A stretch of DNA of 64,000 nucleotides from Pandoraea terrae (GCF_902459695.1 NZ_CABPRZ010000007.1:124001-188000); one strand, 5' to 3'; positions 17,241 through 27,359 are shown, numbered from the stretch's first letter. A program made the numbers and translations. Notes: a model not told the origin generated them from the letters alone.

Positions 17241-17871
17241 GCACGAGTTTGTCGCTGGCACCGCAGCGCCCCTGCCGCTCAACAATCTCGATACCGATCA
17301 GATCATGCCGAAGCAGTTTCTTTTCGGCATTGACAAGTCGGGGCTTGGGCGCGGCATTCTATACGACCTTCGTCACGATGCATCCGGTGAACCCCGGGGG
17401 GACTTTGTATTGAACCGTCCCGAGTATCAGGGCGCACGCATTCTTGTCACTGGTGCCAACTTCGGATGCGGCTCGAGCCGGGAACACGCGGTATGGGGTC
17501 TGCAGCAGGCGGGCTTCGAAGCGGTGATTGCACCGAGTTTCGGCGAGATCTTCTACTTCAATGCGCTAAACAACCGCCTGTTGCTGGTCATGCTCGAACC
17601 CGCTGTCGTGTCGCAGCTCATCGACCAGATCAGCGATCCGGCGAAAAGCGCCTTGACGATCGATGTGGAACGTCAGGTGGTCAACAGTGCTGACGGCAAC
17701 GAATACCCATTTGAACTTCCCGTGCGGCAAAAGCACATGTTCATCGAAGGTCTGGACATGATCGGCATGACGCTTGGCGACAGCGACGCAATCAGCGCAT
17801 TTGAAAACCACCATTACGCTGACCATCCCTGGATGAAAATCGATCTTCCGAAGCAGCAACGCGCGGCCTGA
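17233..17871 (+). CDS. LeuD-like hydro-lyase small subunit
   Basis: 212 aa from the ATG at 17233, which overlaps the large-subunit stop by 8 bp; a reading from 17206 adds 9 unconserved residues. Family motifs NLDTDQIMPKQFL and GANFGCGSSREHAVWGL are present, the latter forming the substrate loop of the swivelling small subunit. It supplies part of the active site to the Fe-S large subunit. Substrate-recognition residues around GIDKSGLGRG differ from the KRTG-type sequence I would expect in a leucine-pathway LeuD, which hints at another substrate; this is weak evidence. Confidence 0.86.
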   Translation: MSKHEFVAGTAAPLPLNNLDTDQIMPKQFLFGIDKSGLGRGILYDLRHDASGEPRGDFVLNRPEYQGARILVTGANFGCGSSREHAVWGLQQAGFEAVIAPSFGEIFYFNALNNRLLLVMLEPAVVSQLIDQISDPAKSALTIDVERQVVNSADGNEYPFELPVRQKHMFIEGLDMIGMTLGDSDAISAFENHHYADHPWMKIDLPKQQRAA

Positions 17872-17884
17872 AAGAGACATTGAA

Positions 17885-19207
17885 ATGGACACCTCCCCGT
17901 TGCAAACGAGCATTCCTCGATCTGCGCGTACGTCGTCGCTGACGAACTTCAAGATCGGAGGGATGCCCCTTCCCATGTTCCTCGCGGCAGCCCTCGTCAC
18001 TATCGTGGCAGCCATCACCAAGAAGCTGCCAGACGACATGATCGGTGGCTTCGCGGTCCTGATGTTGTCCGGACTTCTGCTGGGTGATATGGGTCGTCGG
18101 ATTCCCGTGTTCAAACACATCGGTGGCCCCGCCATTCTCTGTCTTTTTGTGCCCTCAGCATTACTCGGCTACAAGCTGATGGACGACGCGGCGCTCAAAG
18201 CGATCACGACGACAATGAAGACGGCAAATCTTCAATATCTCTACATCGCTTGTCTCGTCGCGGGAAGCATGCTCGGAATGAACCGGAAGATCCTGATACA
18301 AGGCTTCCTCAAGATGTTTGTCCCGCTTCTCGTCGGCACCGTCACCGCGATTGCTGCGGGCGTCGCTGTCGGCCTGATGTTTGGGTACGACCCCAAGCAC
18401 ACGTTCTTCTATATCGTGATGCCGATCCTCGGCGGGGGAATTGGTGAGGGCATCCTGCCGCTCTCTATTGGCTATTCGGAGATCACCGGTGCGGCTCAAG
18501 GTCATCTGGTCGCCATGATGGTGCCTGCCGCCCTGATCGGTAACGTCGTTGCGATCCTTGCCAGCGGCATTCTGAAGCGGCTTGGCGAAAAACATCGTCG
18601 CTACAGCGGCGACGGCATGCTGGTGAAAACCGGAGAGGATCAGGCACTGCTCAAGGAGCAAAAGGCTGAAGCGGCGCTGGATTTGCGACTGATGGGATTC
18701 GGTCTGCTTCTCAGTTGCACCCTCTTCATCCTGGGTGGATTGCTGGCGCCGCTGACTGGCATACCTGGCCCAGTACTGATGATTGTCGCTGCCGCACTCT
18801 TGAAGGTGTCAGGTGCAATACCCGAGTCGATGGAAGTCGGCGCTTACCAGATATACAAATTCATGTCGACGAACCTGACTTTCGCCGTCCTGGTTGGCCT
18901 GGGTACGCTGTTCGTCTCCTGGGACAAGCTCGTTGGCGCATTCTCGCTGGGGTATTTCGTCATCTGCGCGTCGATCGTTATCTCGATGGTGGTCTCCGGC
19001 TTTTTCGTGGGCGCCTGGCTCAAGATGTACCCGGTGGAAGCCGCAATTATCACGGCATGCCATAGCGGGCTCGGTGGCACGGGCGACGTGGCGATCCTGT
19101 CGTCATCGAACAGAATGGGCTTGATGCCTTTCGCGCAGATTTCCACGCGAATCGGAGGCGCTGCCATGGTCGTCTTCGCGACGATTGTGATGAAGTGGTT
19201 GCATTGA
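17885..19207 (+). CDS. 2-hydroxycarboxylate transporter family (2HCT, CitS-like) permease
   Basis: 440 aa with about 11 hydrophobic segments. The two signature re-entrant loops of the 2HCT family are visible: GGGIGEGILPLS near residue 185 and SGLGGTGDVAILSSSNRMGL near residue 395. Characterised members carry citrate, malate, citramalate or lactate with sodium or protons, or by exchange. It starts 13 bp after the LeuD-like gene, so it is co-transcribed and probably brings in the hydro-lyase substrate. Together with dctA, the locus has two unrelated acid importers. Confidence 0.88.
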   Translation: MDTSPLQTSIPRSARTSSLTNFKIGGMPLPMFLAAALVTIVAAITKKLPDDMIGGFAVLMLSGLLLGDMGRRIPVFKHIGGPAILCLFVPSALLGYKLMDDAALKAITTTMKTANLQYLYIACLVAGSMLGMNRKILIQGFLKMFVPLLVGTVTAIAAGVAVGLMFGYDPKHTFFYIVMPILGGGIGEGILPLSIGYSEITGAAQGHLVAMMVPAALIGNVVAILASGILKRLGEKHRRYSGDGMLVKTGEDQALLKEQKAEAALDLRLMGFGLLLSCTLFILGGLLAPLTGIPGPVLMIVAAALLKVSGAIPESMEVGAYQIYKFMSTNLTFAVLVGLGTLFVSWDKLVGAFSLGYFVICASIVISMVVSGFFVGAWLKMYPVEAAIITACHSGLGGTGDVAILSSSNRMGLMPFAQISTRIGGAAMVVFATIVMKWLH

Positions 19208-19263
19208 TGGGTATTTCCCCCGCAAAAGCTGTCCCATTAGCGCGCGCGCCCTTACGTGCACAC

Positions 19264-19296
19264 TAAGGAAAAACGCCCGGCGCAAAGGCCGGGCGT
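19264..19296 (-). terminator. Rho-independent terminator of the RND efflux operon
   Basis: ACGCCCGGC (19273-19281) pairs with GCCGGGCGT (19288-19296) around a 6-base loop. Read on the minus strand it is followed by TTTTTCCTT, the T-tract of an intrinsic terminator. It lies 34 bp after the stop of the outer-membrane channel gene. It also sits after the 2HCT gene but has no T-run in that direction. Confidence 0.85.
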
Positions 19297-19329
19297 CGTT
19301 CGCAGCGGTGATTCCCTCGATGCGGTGCG

Positions 19330-20817
19330 TCAGGAAGCCGCCGGTGCGGACGCGCCGTCGGCGTTCGCCGGCACGGCCGTCTCCTGCCAACCGCCGCCGA
19401 GCGCCTTGTAAAGCGTAACGAGGTTGGTCAGGCGTGCCAGGCGCGTGGTGATCAACACTTGCTGCGCGCCATACAACGCGCGCTGCGACACCAATGCGTT
19501 GAGGAAGCTGTCCACGCCGTTGCGGTAACGCAGGTCCGACAGGCGATAGCTGTCCTCGCTCGCCTTCACGAGCGACTCCTGCGCAGCGATCTGGTCATCG
19601 AGCGTGCCGCGTGCCGCGAGTCCGTCGGAAACGTCACGGAACGCCGACTGGATCGCCTTCTCATACGTCGCGATCTCGATCCGCTTCTGCACCTGCGCAA
19701 GATCCAGGCCTGCGATCAACGACCCGCCCGCGAAGATCGGCAGCGTGATCGACGGCGCGAACGACCAGGCCCCCTGCCCGCCCTTGAACAGATTGCCCAG
19801 CGACGCACTCGCCGACCCCGCCGACGCAGTCAGCGAAATGCGCGGGAAGAACGCCGCGCGTGCCGCACCGATATTGGCATTCGCCGCCTTCAACTGATGC
19901 TCGGCCGCACTGATGTCGGGGCGCCGCAACAGCAGATCGGACGGCAATCCCGCCGGCAGATCGGTCAGGAGGCCCTGGTCGTCGAGCGATCGGCCTTGCG
20001 GCAGATCCGCGGGGATCGGCGCGCCCAGCAACAATGTCAGGGCGTTTTCGTCCTGCGCGACCTGACGGGTGTATTGGGCGAGGTTGGCGCGCGCCGTATC
20101 CACCGGCGTCTGGGCCTGTCGCAAATCCAGGCCCGAGATCGCGCCGACGTCGAAGCTGCGCTTGCTCAGATCGTACGATGACTGTTGACTCTTCAAGGTG
20201 TCCTGCGTCAGACGCAGCAGTTCCTGATCGGACAGCCACGTCAGATATGCGCTTGCCACTTCCGCGACGAGCGTGATCTGCGCGCTCTTGCGCGTATCCT
20301 CGATCGCCAGATAGTTCTCCAGGGCCTGGTCCTTCAAGCTCTGGATGCGGCCGAAAAAGTCGATTTCATACGACGAGAACCCGACGCCCAACGAGTACTG
20401 GCGGCTGATGATCGGATGGCCGGTGGTGTTCAAATCGCCTGGCGTGCGCTGGATCGTGCCCTGACCGGCCGCACCGATGGACGGCAACAGCGCGGAACGC
20501 TGGATCTGATACTGCGCGCGCGCCGCTTCGATGTTCAACGCCGAGATACGCAGATCGCGGTTGTTTGCCAGCGCGATTTCGATCAGTTTCTGCAGACGCG
20601 GATCGGCAAAGAACTCGCGCCAGCCAATGTCAGCCGCCGGCGTGGCGGCGCGTTGCCCGGCGGCGCCGTTTTCGTTTGCTGCAGCCGGTGTCTTGTAGGC
20701 CGGGCCGGTCGGGTAGGCCGCCGACACCGGCGCCTCGGGCCGCTCGTAATGCGGCGCCAGCGAACAACCGGCCATCAGCGTCGCCGCCAAGGCGATCGGC
20801 AGTGCTTTGAATGTCAT
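19330..20817 (-). CDS. oprM: Outer-membrane efflux channel lipoprotein (OprM/NodT family)
   Basis: 495 aa. The N-terminus is a lipoprotein signal with lipobox LMAGC (Cys18). The two internal repeats of the TolC-like fold are visible, with coiled-coil helices such as ADIGWREFFADPRLQKLI and LDLRQAQTPVDTARANLAQY, and a C-terminal YRNGVDSFLNALVSQRALYG segment. It forms the trimeric tunnel through the outer membrane for the pump encoded just upstream (3-bp gap). The symbol names the family; the organism-specific name (for example OprB or OpcM) cannot be chosen here. Confidence 0.9.
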   Translation of the reverse strand: MTFKALPIALAATLMAGCSLAPHYERPEAPVSAAYPTGPAYKTPAAANENGAAGQRAATPAADIGWREFFADPRLQKLIEIALANNRDLRISALNIEAARAQYQIQRSALLPSIGAAGQGTIQRTPGDLNTTGHPIISRQYSLGVGFSSYEIDFFGRIQSLKDQALENYLAIEDTRKSAQITLVAEVASAYLTWLSDQELLRLTQDTLKSQQSSYDLSKRSFDVGAISGLDLRQAQTPVDTARANLAQYTRQVAQDENALTLLLGAPIPADLPQGRSLDDQGLLTDLPAGLPSDLLLRRPDISAAEHQLKAANANIGAARAAFFPRISLTASAGSASASLGNLFKGGQGAWSFAPSITLPIFAGGSLIAGLDLAQVQKRIEIATYEKAIQSAFRDVSDGLAARGTLDDQIAAQESLVKASEDSYRLSDLRYRNGVDSFLNALVSQRALYGAQQVLITTRLARLTNLVTLYKALGGGWQETAVPANADGASAPAAS

Positions 20818-20820
20818 AGG

Positions 20821-23800
20821 TCAGTTTCCTTCCTTGGCGGGCCCTTCAGGCGACGGCAACGATGGCGACAGGCGCTGCGCTTGCGCCTCGGGATGTTCGA
20901 CGGTGTCGAGCGTTTCGTGCGCGAAGCGCTTGCGCACCAGCACGAAGAAGATCGGCACGTAGTAAATCGCAAGGAATGTCGCCGCCAGCATACCGCCGAT
21001 CACGCCGGTACCGATAGCGTTCTGGCTGGCCGAACCGGCGCCGTTGGAGATCGCCAGCGGCAGCACGCCGAGCACGAACGCCATCGACGTCATCAGGATC
21101 GGACGCAACCGCAGCCGCACCGCTTCGAGCGTGGCTTCAAGCAACGTTTTGCCCTGCTCCTGCAGGCTCTTGGCAAACTCCACGATCAGAATTGCGTTCT
21201 TCGCCGACAGGCCCACGGTCGTCAACAGACCGACCTGGAAGTACACGTCGTTCGACAGGCCGCGCAACGTCGCAGCCAACAGCGCGCCGAGCACGCCCAG
21301 CGGCACCACCAGAATCACCGAGAACGGAATCGACCAGCTCTCGTACAACGCCGCCAGACACAGGAACACCACCAGAATCGAGATCGCGTACAACGCCGGC
21401 GCCTGCGCACCCGACAGCCGCTCTTCGAACGACAACCCGGTCCATTCCAGGCCGATCCCGACCGGCAACGTCTTGGCGATTTCCTCGACGGCCTTCATGG
21501 CGTCACCCGAGCTCTTGCCCGGCGCCGGCATGCCCTGGATTTCCACTGCCGGCACGCCGTTGTAGCGCTCCAGACGCGGTGAACCATACACCCAGTGCGC
21601 CGAGGCAAAGCTCGAAAACGGCACCATCGCGCCCTGCTTGTTGCGCACGTACAGCTTGTTGATATCCTGCGGCAACATCCGCGCCTTGGCATCCGCCTGC
21701 ACGTACACTTTCTTCACACGACCACGGTCGATGAAGTCATTGACGTACGACGAACCCCACGACGCCGACAAGGTCGTGTAGATGTCCGACAGCGACACGC
21801 CGAGCGCACTCGCCTTCTCCTGATCGATATCGACCTTGTACTGCGGCGTATCGTTCAGGCCGTTCGGACGCATATTGGCCAGATTCGGATTTTTCGCAGC
21901 GGCGCCAAGCATCTGGTCGCGCGCCGCCATCAGCGCATCGTGGCCGAGGCCTGCGCGATCCTGCAGCTCGAAGTCGATACCGCCTGCGTTACCGAGTTCC
22001 GGCACGGACGGCGGGTTGATCGCGAAAATCATCGCGTCCTTCACGCTGGCGAACGCCTTGTAGGAACGGGCGATGACCGCCTGCACCTTCAGGTCCTTCG
22101 CCTGGCGCTCTTCCCACGGACGCAGCATCGTGAATGCCAGGCCCACGTTCTGCCCGCGGCCGTTGAAGCCGAAGCCCGTGACCGTAAAGATCGAGCGCAC
22201 CGCATCCTTTTCATCTTCCAGGTAATGCTTCTCGACGCCCTTCATCACTTCGAGCGTACGCTCCTGCGTCGCGCCCGGTGGCAATTGCACCAGGTTGAAG
22301 AAGTAACCCTGGTCTTCGTCGGGCAGAAACGCCGTGGGCATGCGCACAAACAGGAAGCCGACCACCGCCACGATCACCACGTAGACGATCAGGTAAGGCG
22401 TCGAACGGTTCAGCAGACGGCGCACCTGGCCCTGGTACGCATGGCTGCTGCGCTCGAAGGTGCGGTTGAACCAGCCGAAGAAGCCGCGCTTCTCGTGGTG
22501 TTCGCCCTTGGCGATCGGCTTGAGGATCGTCGCGCACATCGCCGGCGTGAGCACGATGGCCACCAGCACCGACAGGGCCATGGCCGCGACGATGGTCAGC
22601 GAGAACTGACGATAGATGGCGCCGGTGGAACCGCCGAAGAAGGCCATCGGCACGAACACCGCCGACAACACCAGCGCCACGCCGACCAGCGCACCGATGA
22701 TCTGGTCCATCGCCTTCTTGGTTGCCTCTTTGGGCGACAGTCCTTCCTCGCTCATGACCCGTTCGACGTTTTCCACCACCACGATGGCATCGTCGACGAG
22801 CAGACCGATCGCCAACACCAACCCGAACATCGATAGTGTGTTGATCGAGAAGCCGGCCGCCGACATGATGCCGAACGTGCCAAGCAGCACGACCGGCACC
22901 GCGATCGTCGGGATGATCGTCGCGCGCAGGTTCTGCAGGAACAGATACATCACCAGGAACACCAGCACGATCCCTTCGATCAGGGTCTTGATCACTTCCT
23001 CGATCGAGATCTTCACGAACGGCGTCGTGTCATACGGGAATTCCGCCTTCATGCCGGTCGGGAAATACTGCGACAACTCGGCGACCTTCTTCTTCACCGC
23101 CGTGGCGGTTTGCAGCGCATTCGCGCCCGTGGCCAGCGACACCGCGATACCGGCGGCCGGCTTGCCGTTGTAGCGCGCCACGACCTGATAGCTTTCGCCG
23201 CCCAGTTCAATGCGCGCGACATCGCCCAGCCGCACTTGCGAGCCGTCCGTGTTCACGCGCAGCAGAATGTTGCGGAACTGTTCCGGCGTCTGCAAGCGGC
23301 TCTGCGCCATGATGGTCGCGTTGAGCTGCTGGCCCTTGACCGCCGGCGCGCCGCCCAGCTCACCTGCCGAGACCTGCACGTTCTGCGCCTTGATCGCCGT
23401 GATCGCGTCGATGATCGTCAGGTTATAGCCGGTCAGCTTTTCCGGATCGAGCCAGACACGCATGGCGTACTGCGAGCCGAACAACTGCACCTGGCCCACG
23501 CCGTCCACGCGGCTGATGGGATCCTGCACGTTGGCCGCCAGATAGTTCGCCAGATCGATGTCGGTCATGCTGCCATCGTCCGAATACGCGCCGATCACCA
23601 GCAGGAAGTTCTTGGTCGCCTTCGCGACCTTGATCCCCTGCTGCTGCACTTCCTGAGGCAGCAACGGCGTGGCGAGCTGCAGCTTGTTCTGCACCTGCAC
23701 CTGCGCGATGTCCGGATTCGTGCCTTGCGAGAACGTCAGCGTGATCGCCACCGCGCCCGAGCTGTCCGAGGTCGAGGACATGTACTCGAGGTGGTCGATA

Positions 23801-24012
23801 CCGTTCATCTGCTGTTCGATCACCTGTGTGACCGTATCCTGGACCGTCTGTGCGGACGCGCCCGGATAAACGGCAGAAATCTGCACCGACGGCGGCGCGA
23901 TCGGCGGATATTGCGAGACCGGCAACTTCAGGATCGACAGCGCACCGGCCAGCATGATGACGATGGCGATCACCCACGCGAAAATCGGGCGATCGATAAA
24001 AAACTTTGCCAT
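20821..24012 (-). CDS. acrB: RND multidrug efflux permease (AcrB/MexB type, HAE-1)
   Basis: 1063 aa from the ATG at 24012, chosen because GGAG precedes it and [20 protein letters not shown] is the canonical start; a frame extending to 24210 reads arginine-rich nonsense. Landmarks are [20 protein letters not shown], the proton-relay aspartates in [32 protein letters not shown] and [16 protein letters not shown]. It is a trimeric inner-membrane proton/drug antiporter. It lies between adaptor and channel genes in the order adaptor-permease-channel, 13 bp after the adaptor. Confidence 0.95.
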   Translation of the reverse strand: MAKFFIDRPIFAWVIAIVIMLAGALSILKLPVSQYPPIAPPSVQISAVYPGASAQTVQDTVTQVIEQQMNGIDHLEYMSSTSDSSGAVAITLTFSQGTNPDIAQVQVQNKLQLATPLLPQEVQQQGIKVAKATKNFLLVIGAYSDDGSMTDIDLANYLAANVQDPISRVDGVGQVQLFGSQYAMRVWLDPEKLTGYNLTIIDAITAIKAQNVQVSAGELGGAPAVKGQQLNATIMAQSRLQTPEQFRNILLRVNTDGSQVRLGDVARIELGGESYQVVARYNGKPAAGIAVSLATGANALQTATAVKKKVAELSQYFPTGMKAEFPYDTTPFVKISIEEVIKTLIEGIVLVFLVMYLFLQNLRATIIPTIAVPVVLLGTFGIMSAAGFSINTLSMFGLVLAIGLLVDDAIVVVENVERVMSEEGLSPKEATKKAMDQIIGALVGVALVLSAVFVPMAFFGGSTGAIYRQFSLTIVAAMALSVLVAIVLTPAMCATILKPIAKGEHHEKRGFFGWFNRTFERSSHAYQGQVRRLLNRSTPYLIVYVVIVAVVGFLFVRMPTAFLPDEDQGYFFNLVQLPPGATQERTLEVMKGVEKHYLEDEKDAVRSIFTVTGFGFNGRGQNVGLAFTMLRPWEERQAKDLKVQAVIARSYKAFASVKDAMIFAINPPSVPELGNAGGIDFELQDRAGLGHDALMAARDQMLGAAAKNPNLANMRPNGLNDTPQYKVDIDQEKASALGVSLSDIYTTLSASWGSSYVNDFIDRGRVKKVYVQADAKARMLPQDINKLYVRNKQGAMVPFSSFASAHWVYGSPRLERYNGVPAVEIQGMPAPGKSSGDAMKAVEEIAKTLPVGIGLEWTGLSFEERLSGAQAPALYAISILVVFLCLAALYESWSIPFSVILVVPLGVLGALLAATLRGLSNDVYFQVGLLTTVGLSAKNAILIVEFAKSLQEQGKTLLEATLEAVRLRLRPILMTSMAFVLGVLPLAISNGAGSASQNAIGTGVIGGMLAATFLAIYYVPIFFVLVRKRFAHETLDTVEHPEAQAQRLSPSLPSPEGPAKEGN

Positions 24013-24025
24013 GGGGGGCTCCGCG

Positions 24026-25288
24026 TTATTGCGCTTTGGCGGTGGAGACAGGGGCCGACGCAGCCGCCGGCGCGGCAGCCGCGCCAGAGACTGCACCTGC
24101 GCCGGATGCCGCTGCCGGCGCCTGTCCTGCCAACGCCGGAGCGTTCGGCAACTTCGCTTCGACCGGCTTGGCCGGCGCGCCCGGGCGCACTTTCTGCAGA
24201 CCTTCGACAATCACCTTGTCGCCGGCGGCAAGCCCCGAGGTCACGAGCCACTTGTCGCCGATCGCGCGATCGGCCACCAGCTTGCGCGGCTCGACCTTGC
24301 CTTCGGCATTGATGACCATCGCAACGGCCTGTCCCTTCTGGTCGCGCGTGACGCCTTGTTGCGGCACCAGCAAGGCATTCTCCGTCACGCCTTCCTGCAA
24401 GCTGGCGTGAACGAACATGCCCGGGAGCAACTCACGCTTCGGATTCGGGAAAATCGCCCGCACCGTGATGGAACCGGTGGTCTGGTCGACGGTGATGTCC
24501 GAGAACTGCAACTTGCCTTCGAGCGGGTACTTGGTGCCGTCGTCGAGCGTGAGCATCACCTTCGCCGCATTCGGGCCGGCATTGGTCAGCTTGCCTTCGG
24601 CCAGTTCGCGGCGCAGGCGCAGCACGTCGTTGGTCGATTGCGTTACGTCCACGTAGATCGGATCGATCTGCTGCACGGTCGTCATCAACGTCGCGGTGCC
24701 CGCCTGCACGTAAGCGCCTTCCGTCACTTGCGACAGGCCCGTGCGCCCGGAAATCGGCGCCGGCACGTCGGTGTAGCTCAGGTTGATGCGTGCCGTCTCG
24801 ACGGCGGACTTGCCTGCCGCGACGTCCGCCTCGGCCTGCAGGTTGGCGGCCACGGCATTGTCGTATTCCTGCTTGGACACGGCCTCGACAGCCACGAGCT
24901 GCTTGTAGCGCTGCGCCAGCAGACGCGTCGATGCGGCGCTCGCCTCGGCCTTGGCCAAGGTCGCCTTGGCGCTTTCGAAAGCGGCTTGATACGTCGCCGG
25001 ATCGATCTTGTAGAGACGCTGCCCCGACTTGACGTCCCCGCCTTCAGTGAAATCGCGCTTGAGCACGATGCCGTTGACGCGCGCACGCACGTCCGCCACA
25101 CGATAGGGCGAGGTTCGGCCCGGCAGGTCGGTCGTCAGTGCCACGTTCTGGGTCTGCAGGGTCACGACGCCGACTTCCGGCACCATCCCCTGTGGCGCGC
25201 CCTGCGGCTTCTTGCCGCATGCGGCCAACGTCATTGCCGCCAATGCGACGACAGTGACCATCCCCAACGAACTTCTCTTGACGTGCAT
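24026..25288 (-). CDS. acrA: RND efflux periplasmic adaptor lipoprotein (AcrA/MexA type)
   Basis: 420 aa from the ATG at 25288, which starts a lipoprotein signal ([20 protein letters not shown], lipobox LAAC, Cys24). The frame stays open far upstream to 26626, but that part is the antisense of the tetR gene. Family landmarks are [17 protein letters not shown] (lipoyl domain), a coiled-coil hairpin ([20 protein letters not shown]), [20 protein letters not shown], and a C-terminal alanine/proline-rich tail of about 40 residues. It bridges permease and channel. Confidence 0.93.
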   Translation of the reverse strand: MHVKRSSLGMVTVVALAAMTLAACGKKPQGAPQGMVPEVGVVTLQTQNVALTTDLPGRTSPYRVADVRARVNGIVLKRDFTEGGDVKSGQRLYKIDPATYQAAFESAKATLAKAEASAASTRLLAQRYKQLVAVEAVSKQEYDNAVAANLQAEADVAAGKSAVETARINLSYTDVPAPISGRTGLSQVTEGAYVQAGTATLMTTVQQIDPIYVDVTQSTNDVLRLRRELAEGKLTNAGPNAAKVMLTLDDGTKYPLEGKLQFSDITVDQTTGSITVRAIFPNPKRELLPGMFVHASLQEGVTENALLVPQQGVTRDQKGQAVAMVINAEGKVEPRKLVADRAIGDKWLVTSGLAAGDKVIVEGLQKVRPGAPAKPVEAKLPNAPALAGQAPAAASGAGAVSGAAAAPAAASAPVSTAKAQ

Positions 25289-25594
25289 ATACGCCCCCGA
25301 TAAATGGAATGCGGTCAAACAATGAAAACAATACGCGATGCGATGGTTGCGAACGGCATGGGTCCCCGGCTCGAGGTCTCCGCAGGTGCGCCGCATGGGC
25401 GCAAGGGCAGGCCAAACGCTGGAGAGACAGGGCTCGCAACCGGCAGTTGCCGGCGCCCTCGTTGCGTTCGTGCGCGAGAATCGTCGAACTGGCGCCGGAA
25501 CACGGAGCGCAGGACATCGACCCGTGTTCGGCTCAGGTGTAACCCTAGGACAAGTCAGCTTAAGGAACCCTGTGCATGAGCGCAAGCGGATGAT
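25289..25594 (-). promoter_or_regulatory. Long untranslated leader of the efflux operon
   Basis: The predicted pump promoter is at 25595-25624, so the mRNA would carry about 300 untranslated bases before the adaptor ATG at 25288. I found no gene in it. The minus-strand frame is open but reads arginine-rich composition. It could host a second promoter, an upstream peptide or regulatory RNA structure, none of which I can demonstrate. Confidence 0.45.
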
Positions 25595-25624
25595 ATTATA
25601 GATACATTCGTGAATGTATGTAAA
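25595..25624 (-). promoter_or_regulatory. Pump promoter overlapped by an AcrR-type operator
   Basis: On the minus strand TTTACA (25619-25624) and a consensus TATAAT (25595-25600) are 18 bp apart. The spacer is the perfect palindrome ATACATTC-GT-GAATGTAT at 25602-25619 (plus-strand reading). It closely resembles the known AcrR operator upstream of E. coli acrAB and the TtgR/MexR-like sites of related pumps. A repressor bound here would block RNA polymerase. The neighbouring TetR-family gene is the obvious repressor. Confidence 0.8.
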
Positions 25625-25699
25625 TCGCATTGCAACGCACAAAGCGTTACACGCGGTTACAGACAGTTTTCGCATCACTGCCGTTCCCTTGAAAAGACG

Positions 25700-26374
25700 A
25701 TGGCCCGCAAAACAAAAGAGGAAGCAATCGAGACGCGCAATCTTCTGCTCGACACCGCCGAGGCGGTGTTCGCGGCGAAAGGGGTTTCGCGTACCTCGCT
25801 GGCCGATATCGCAGAGGCTGCCGGCGTGACGCGCGGCGCCATCTACTGGCACTTCAAGAACAAGATCGACCTGTTCAATGCGATGACGGACCGGATTCGT
25901 CTGCCCATGGAGCGGATGATCGACCAGTGTCACGAAGCGGAAGACGGCGATCCGATGACCCGGATGCACGAGATCTGCAAATTGGTGCTGCTGGAGACCG
26001 TTCGCAACGAACGCCGCCGCCGCGTGCTCGACATCCTTTTTCACAAATGCGAGTACACGGACGAAATGCGCTCCGTGATGGAGCGTCAGCATGAGGCCTG
26101 CGCCGACGGCAGACGGCGCATCGCGCGCGACATTCAACTGGCGATCGACTGCGGGCAGCTGCCGGCCGATCTGGATACGGCGCGCGCGGCCATCGCCCTG
26201 CACGCCATGGTCGTCGGCCTGATGAGCGACTGGCTTTTCATGCAGGACAGTTACGACCTGGCCCAGGAATGCGGCCCGATCATCGACGGTTTCTTCGACA
26301 TGCTGCGCCACAGCCGCGCCATGCGCCGCCAGGCCGTCGCCGTCCCGGAAGATCTGCGCGCCGTCGCCGAATAA
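25700..26374 (+). CDS. acrR: TetR-family repressor of the efflux operon (AcrR/TtgR type)
   Basis: 224 aa from the ATG at 25700; the frame is open from 25610 but the operator sits there and MARKTKEEAIETRNLLLDTA is the classic AcrR-group start. The HTH reads SLADIAEAAGVTRGAIYWHF. The C-terminal helical domain binds drug-like ligands (CKLVLLETVRNERRRRVLDI, HAMVVGLMSDWLFMQDS), and ligand binding releases DNA. It is divergent from the pump genes with the operator between them, about 80 bp upstream of its own start, so it probably represses itself as well. Confidence 0.92.
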   Translation: MARKTKEEAIETRNLLLDTAEAVFAAKGVSRTSLADIAEAAGVTRGAIYWHFKNKIDLFNAMTDRIRLPMERMIDQCHEAEDGDPMTRMHEICKLVLLETVRNERRRRVLDILFHKCEYTDEMRSVMERQHEACADGRRRIARDIQLAIDCGQLPADLDTARAAIALHAMVVGLMSDWLFMQDSYDLAQECGPIIDGFFDMLRHSRAMRRQAVAVPEDLRAVAE

Positions 26375-26445
26375 TTCGGCCGGACGTCGCTTCAGCGCCC
26401 CCATGACGCCGGCGTGATACGCCATATATCTCCACAGCGCGAACG

Positions 26446-26469
26446 CGTTATATATAATCCTATACAACG
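26446..26469 (+). promoter_or_regulatory. Candidate ModE-type box in the modA promoter
   Basis: CGTTATATA (26446-26454), six bases, then TATACAACG (26461-26469). The arms are inverted repeats with one mismatch, matching the known pattern of ModE operators (half-sites of the CGnTATATA type about 6 bases apart). A TATAAT lies inside it at 26453-26458 and could be the -10 box, so binding would block transcription. It is 80 bp upstream of modA. Confidence 0.7.
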
Positions 26470-26549
26470 AATCCCCCGGTGAGCCGCGGCATCGACGCGC
26501 CCATCGGGACAACATAACGCAAGCCACTACACACGCTGGAGACCTTTCC

Positions 26550-27359
26550 GTGACCACCGTCGTCCGTGCTTTCTGTCGTAACGCCTGCCTGGATATTTCC
26601 CGAATTCTGCGCCACACCGCGTCCATTGCCGCATTCGGTGCCGGCCTCGCCTTCGCCGGGCATGCTGGCGCGCAGCAGGTTTACGCCGCCGCCAGCTTGA
26701 AAGACGCCCTCGACGACTTGTCCGCAACATACACGAAGGAAACTGGCAAGAAGCCGGTGCTGGTGTATGGCGCAAGCTCGACGCTCGCCCGCCAGATCGA
26801 GAAAGGCGCGCCGGCCGACGTCTTCATCTCGGCCGACCTGGACTGGATGGACTACGCGCAGAAGCATGACCTGATCGACGTTGCCTCGCGCCGCAACCTG
26901 CTTGGCAACGCGCTGGTGCTGATCGCGCCTGCCACCACGCGCGGCAATGTCGACCTGAAGCCCGGTGTGGCGTTGAACGACCTGCTCGGCGACGGCAGGC
27001 TCGCGATGGGCGATCCGGCGCACGTGCCGGCCGGTCTTTATGGCAAGGCCGCGCTCGAGAAACTCGGCGCCTGGTCACAAGTGCAGGGCAAGGTGGCCGC
27101 GGCCGACAATGTGCGCAACGCACTGCTGCTCGTGGCGCGCGGCGAAGCGCCCTACGGCATCGTGTACAAGACCGACGCCAACGCCGAGAAGCGCGTGCGT
27201 ATTGCCGGCACCTTCCCGGCCGACAGCCACGCCCCGATCGTCTATCCGCTTGCGGTCACGAAGCAGGCGGACCGCGCCGTCGCCGAACCGTTCTATAAAT
27301 TCCTGCAAACGCCTGCCGCGATGGCCGTGTTCCAGCGCTACGGCTTTGCCCGGCCATAA
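26550..27359 (+). CDS. modA: Molybdate-binding periplasmic protein ModA
   Basis: 269 aa from a GTG at 26550 with GGAG 9 bases upstream. An extended signal peptide runs to AGHAGAQQ near residue 41. The mature start VYAAASLKDALDDLSATYTK and GASSTLARQIEKGAPADVFI are the ModA signature that binds the MoO4 oxyanion, and GDPAHVPAGLYGKAALEKLG follows. It delivers molybdate (or tungstate) to ModBC. First gene of modABC, behind the ModE-type box. Confidence 0.95.
   Translation: MTTVVRAFCRNACLDISRILRHTASIAAFGAGLAFAGHAGAQQVYAAASLKDALDDLSATYTKETGKKPVLVYGASSTLARQIEKGAPADVFISADLDWMDYAQKHDLIDVASRRNLLGNALVLIAPATTRGNVDLKPGVALNDLLGDGRLAMGDPAHVPAGLYGKAALEKLGAWSQVQGKVAAADNVRNALLLVARGEAPYGIVYKTDANAEKRVRIAGTFPADSHAPIVYPLAVTKQADRAVAEPFYKFLQTPAAMAVFQRYGFARP

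Noticed and set aside
20185-22836. Long plus-strand frames (465 and 413 residues) over the efflux genes
   Set aside because: They are antisense shadows of the permease and channel genes, with low-complexity Arg/His/Gln composition.
24013-24210. An N-terminal extension of the RND permease
   Set aside because: Arginine-rich residues overlapping the adaptor gene; the canonical MAKFF start with a GGAG site is at 24012.
25289-26626. An 866-residue minus-strand frame extending the adaptor far upstream
   Set aside because: The extension runs antisense to the tetR gene and over the pump promoter and operator. A lipoprotein signal begins exactly at 25288, so the extra part is a GC-rich artefact.
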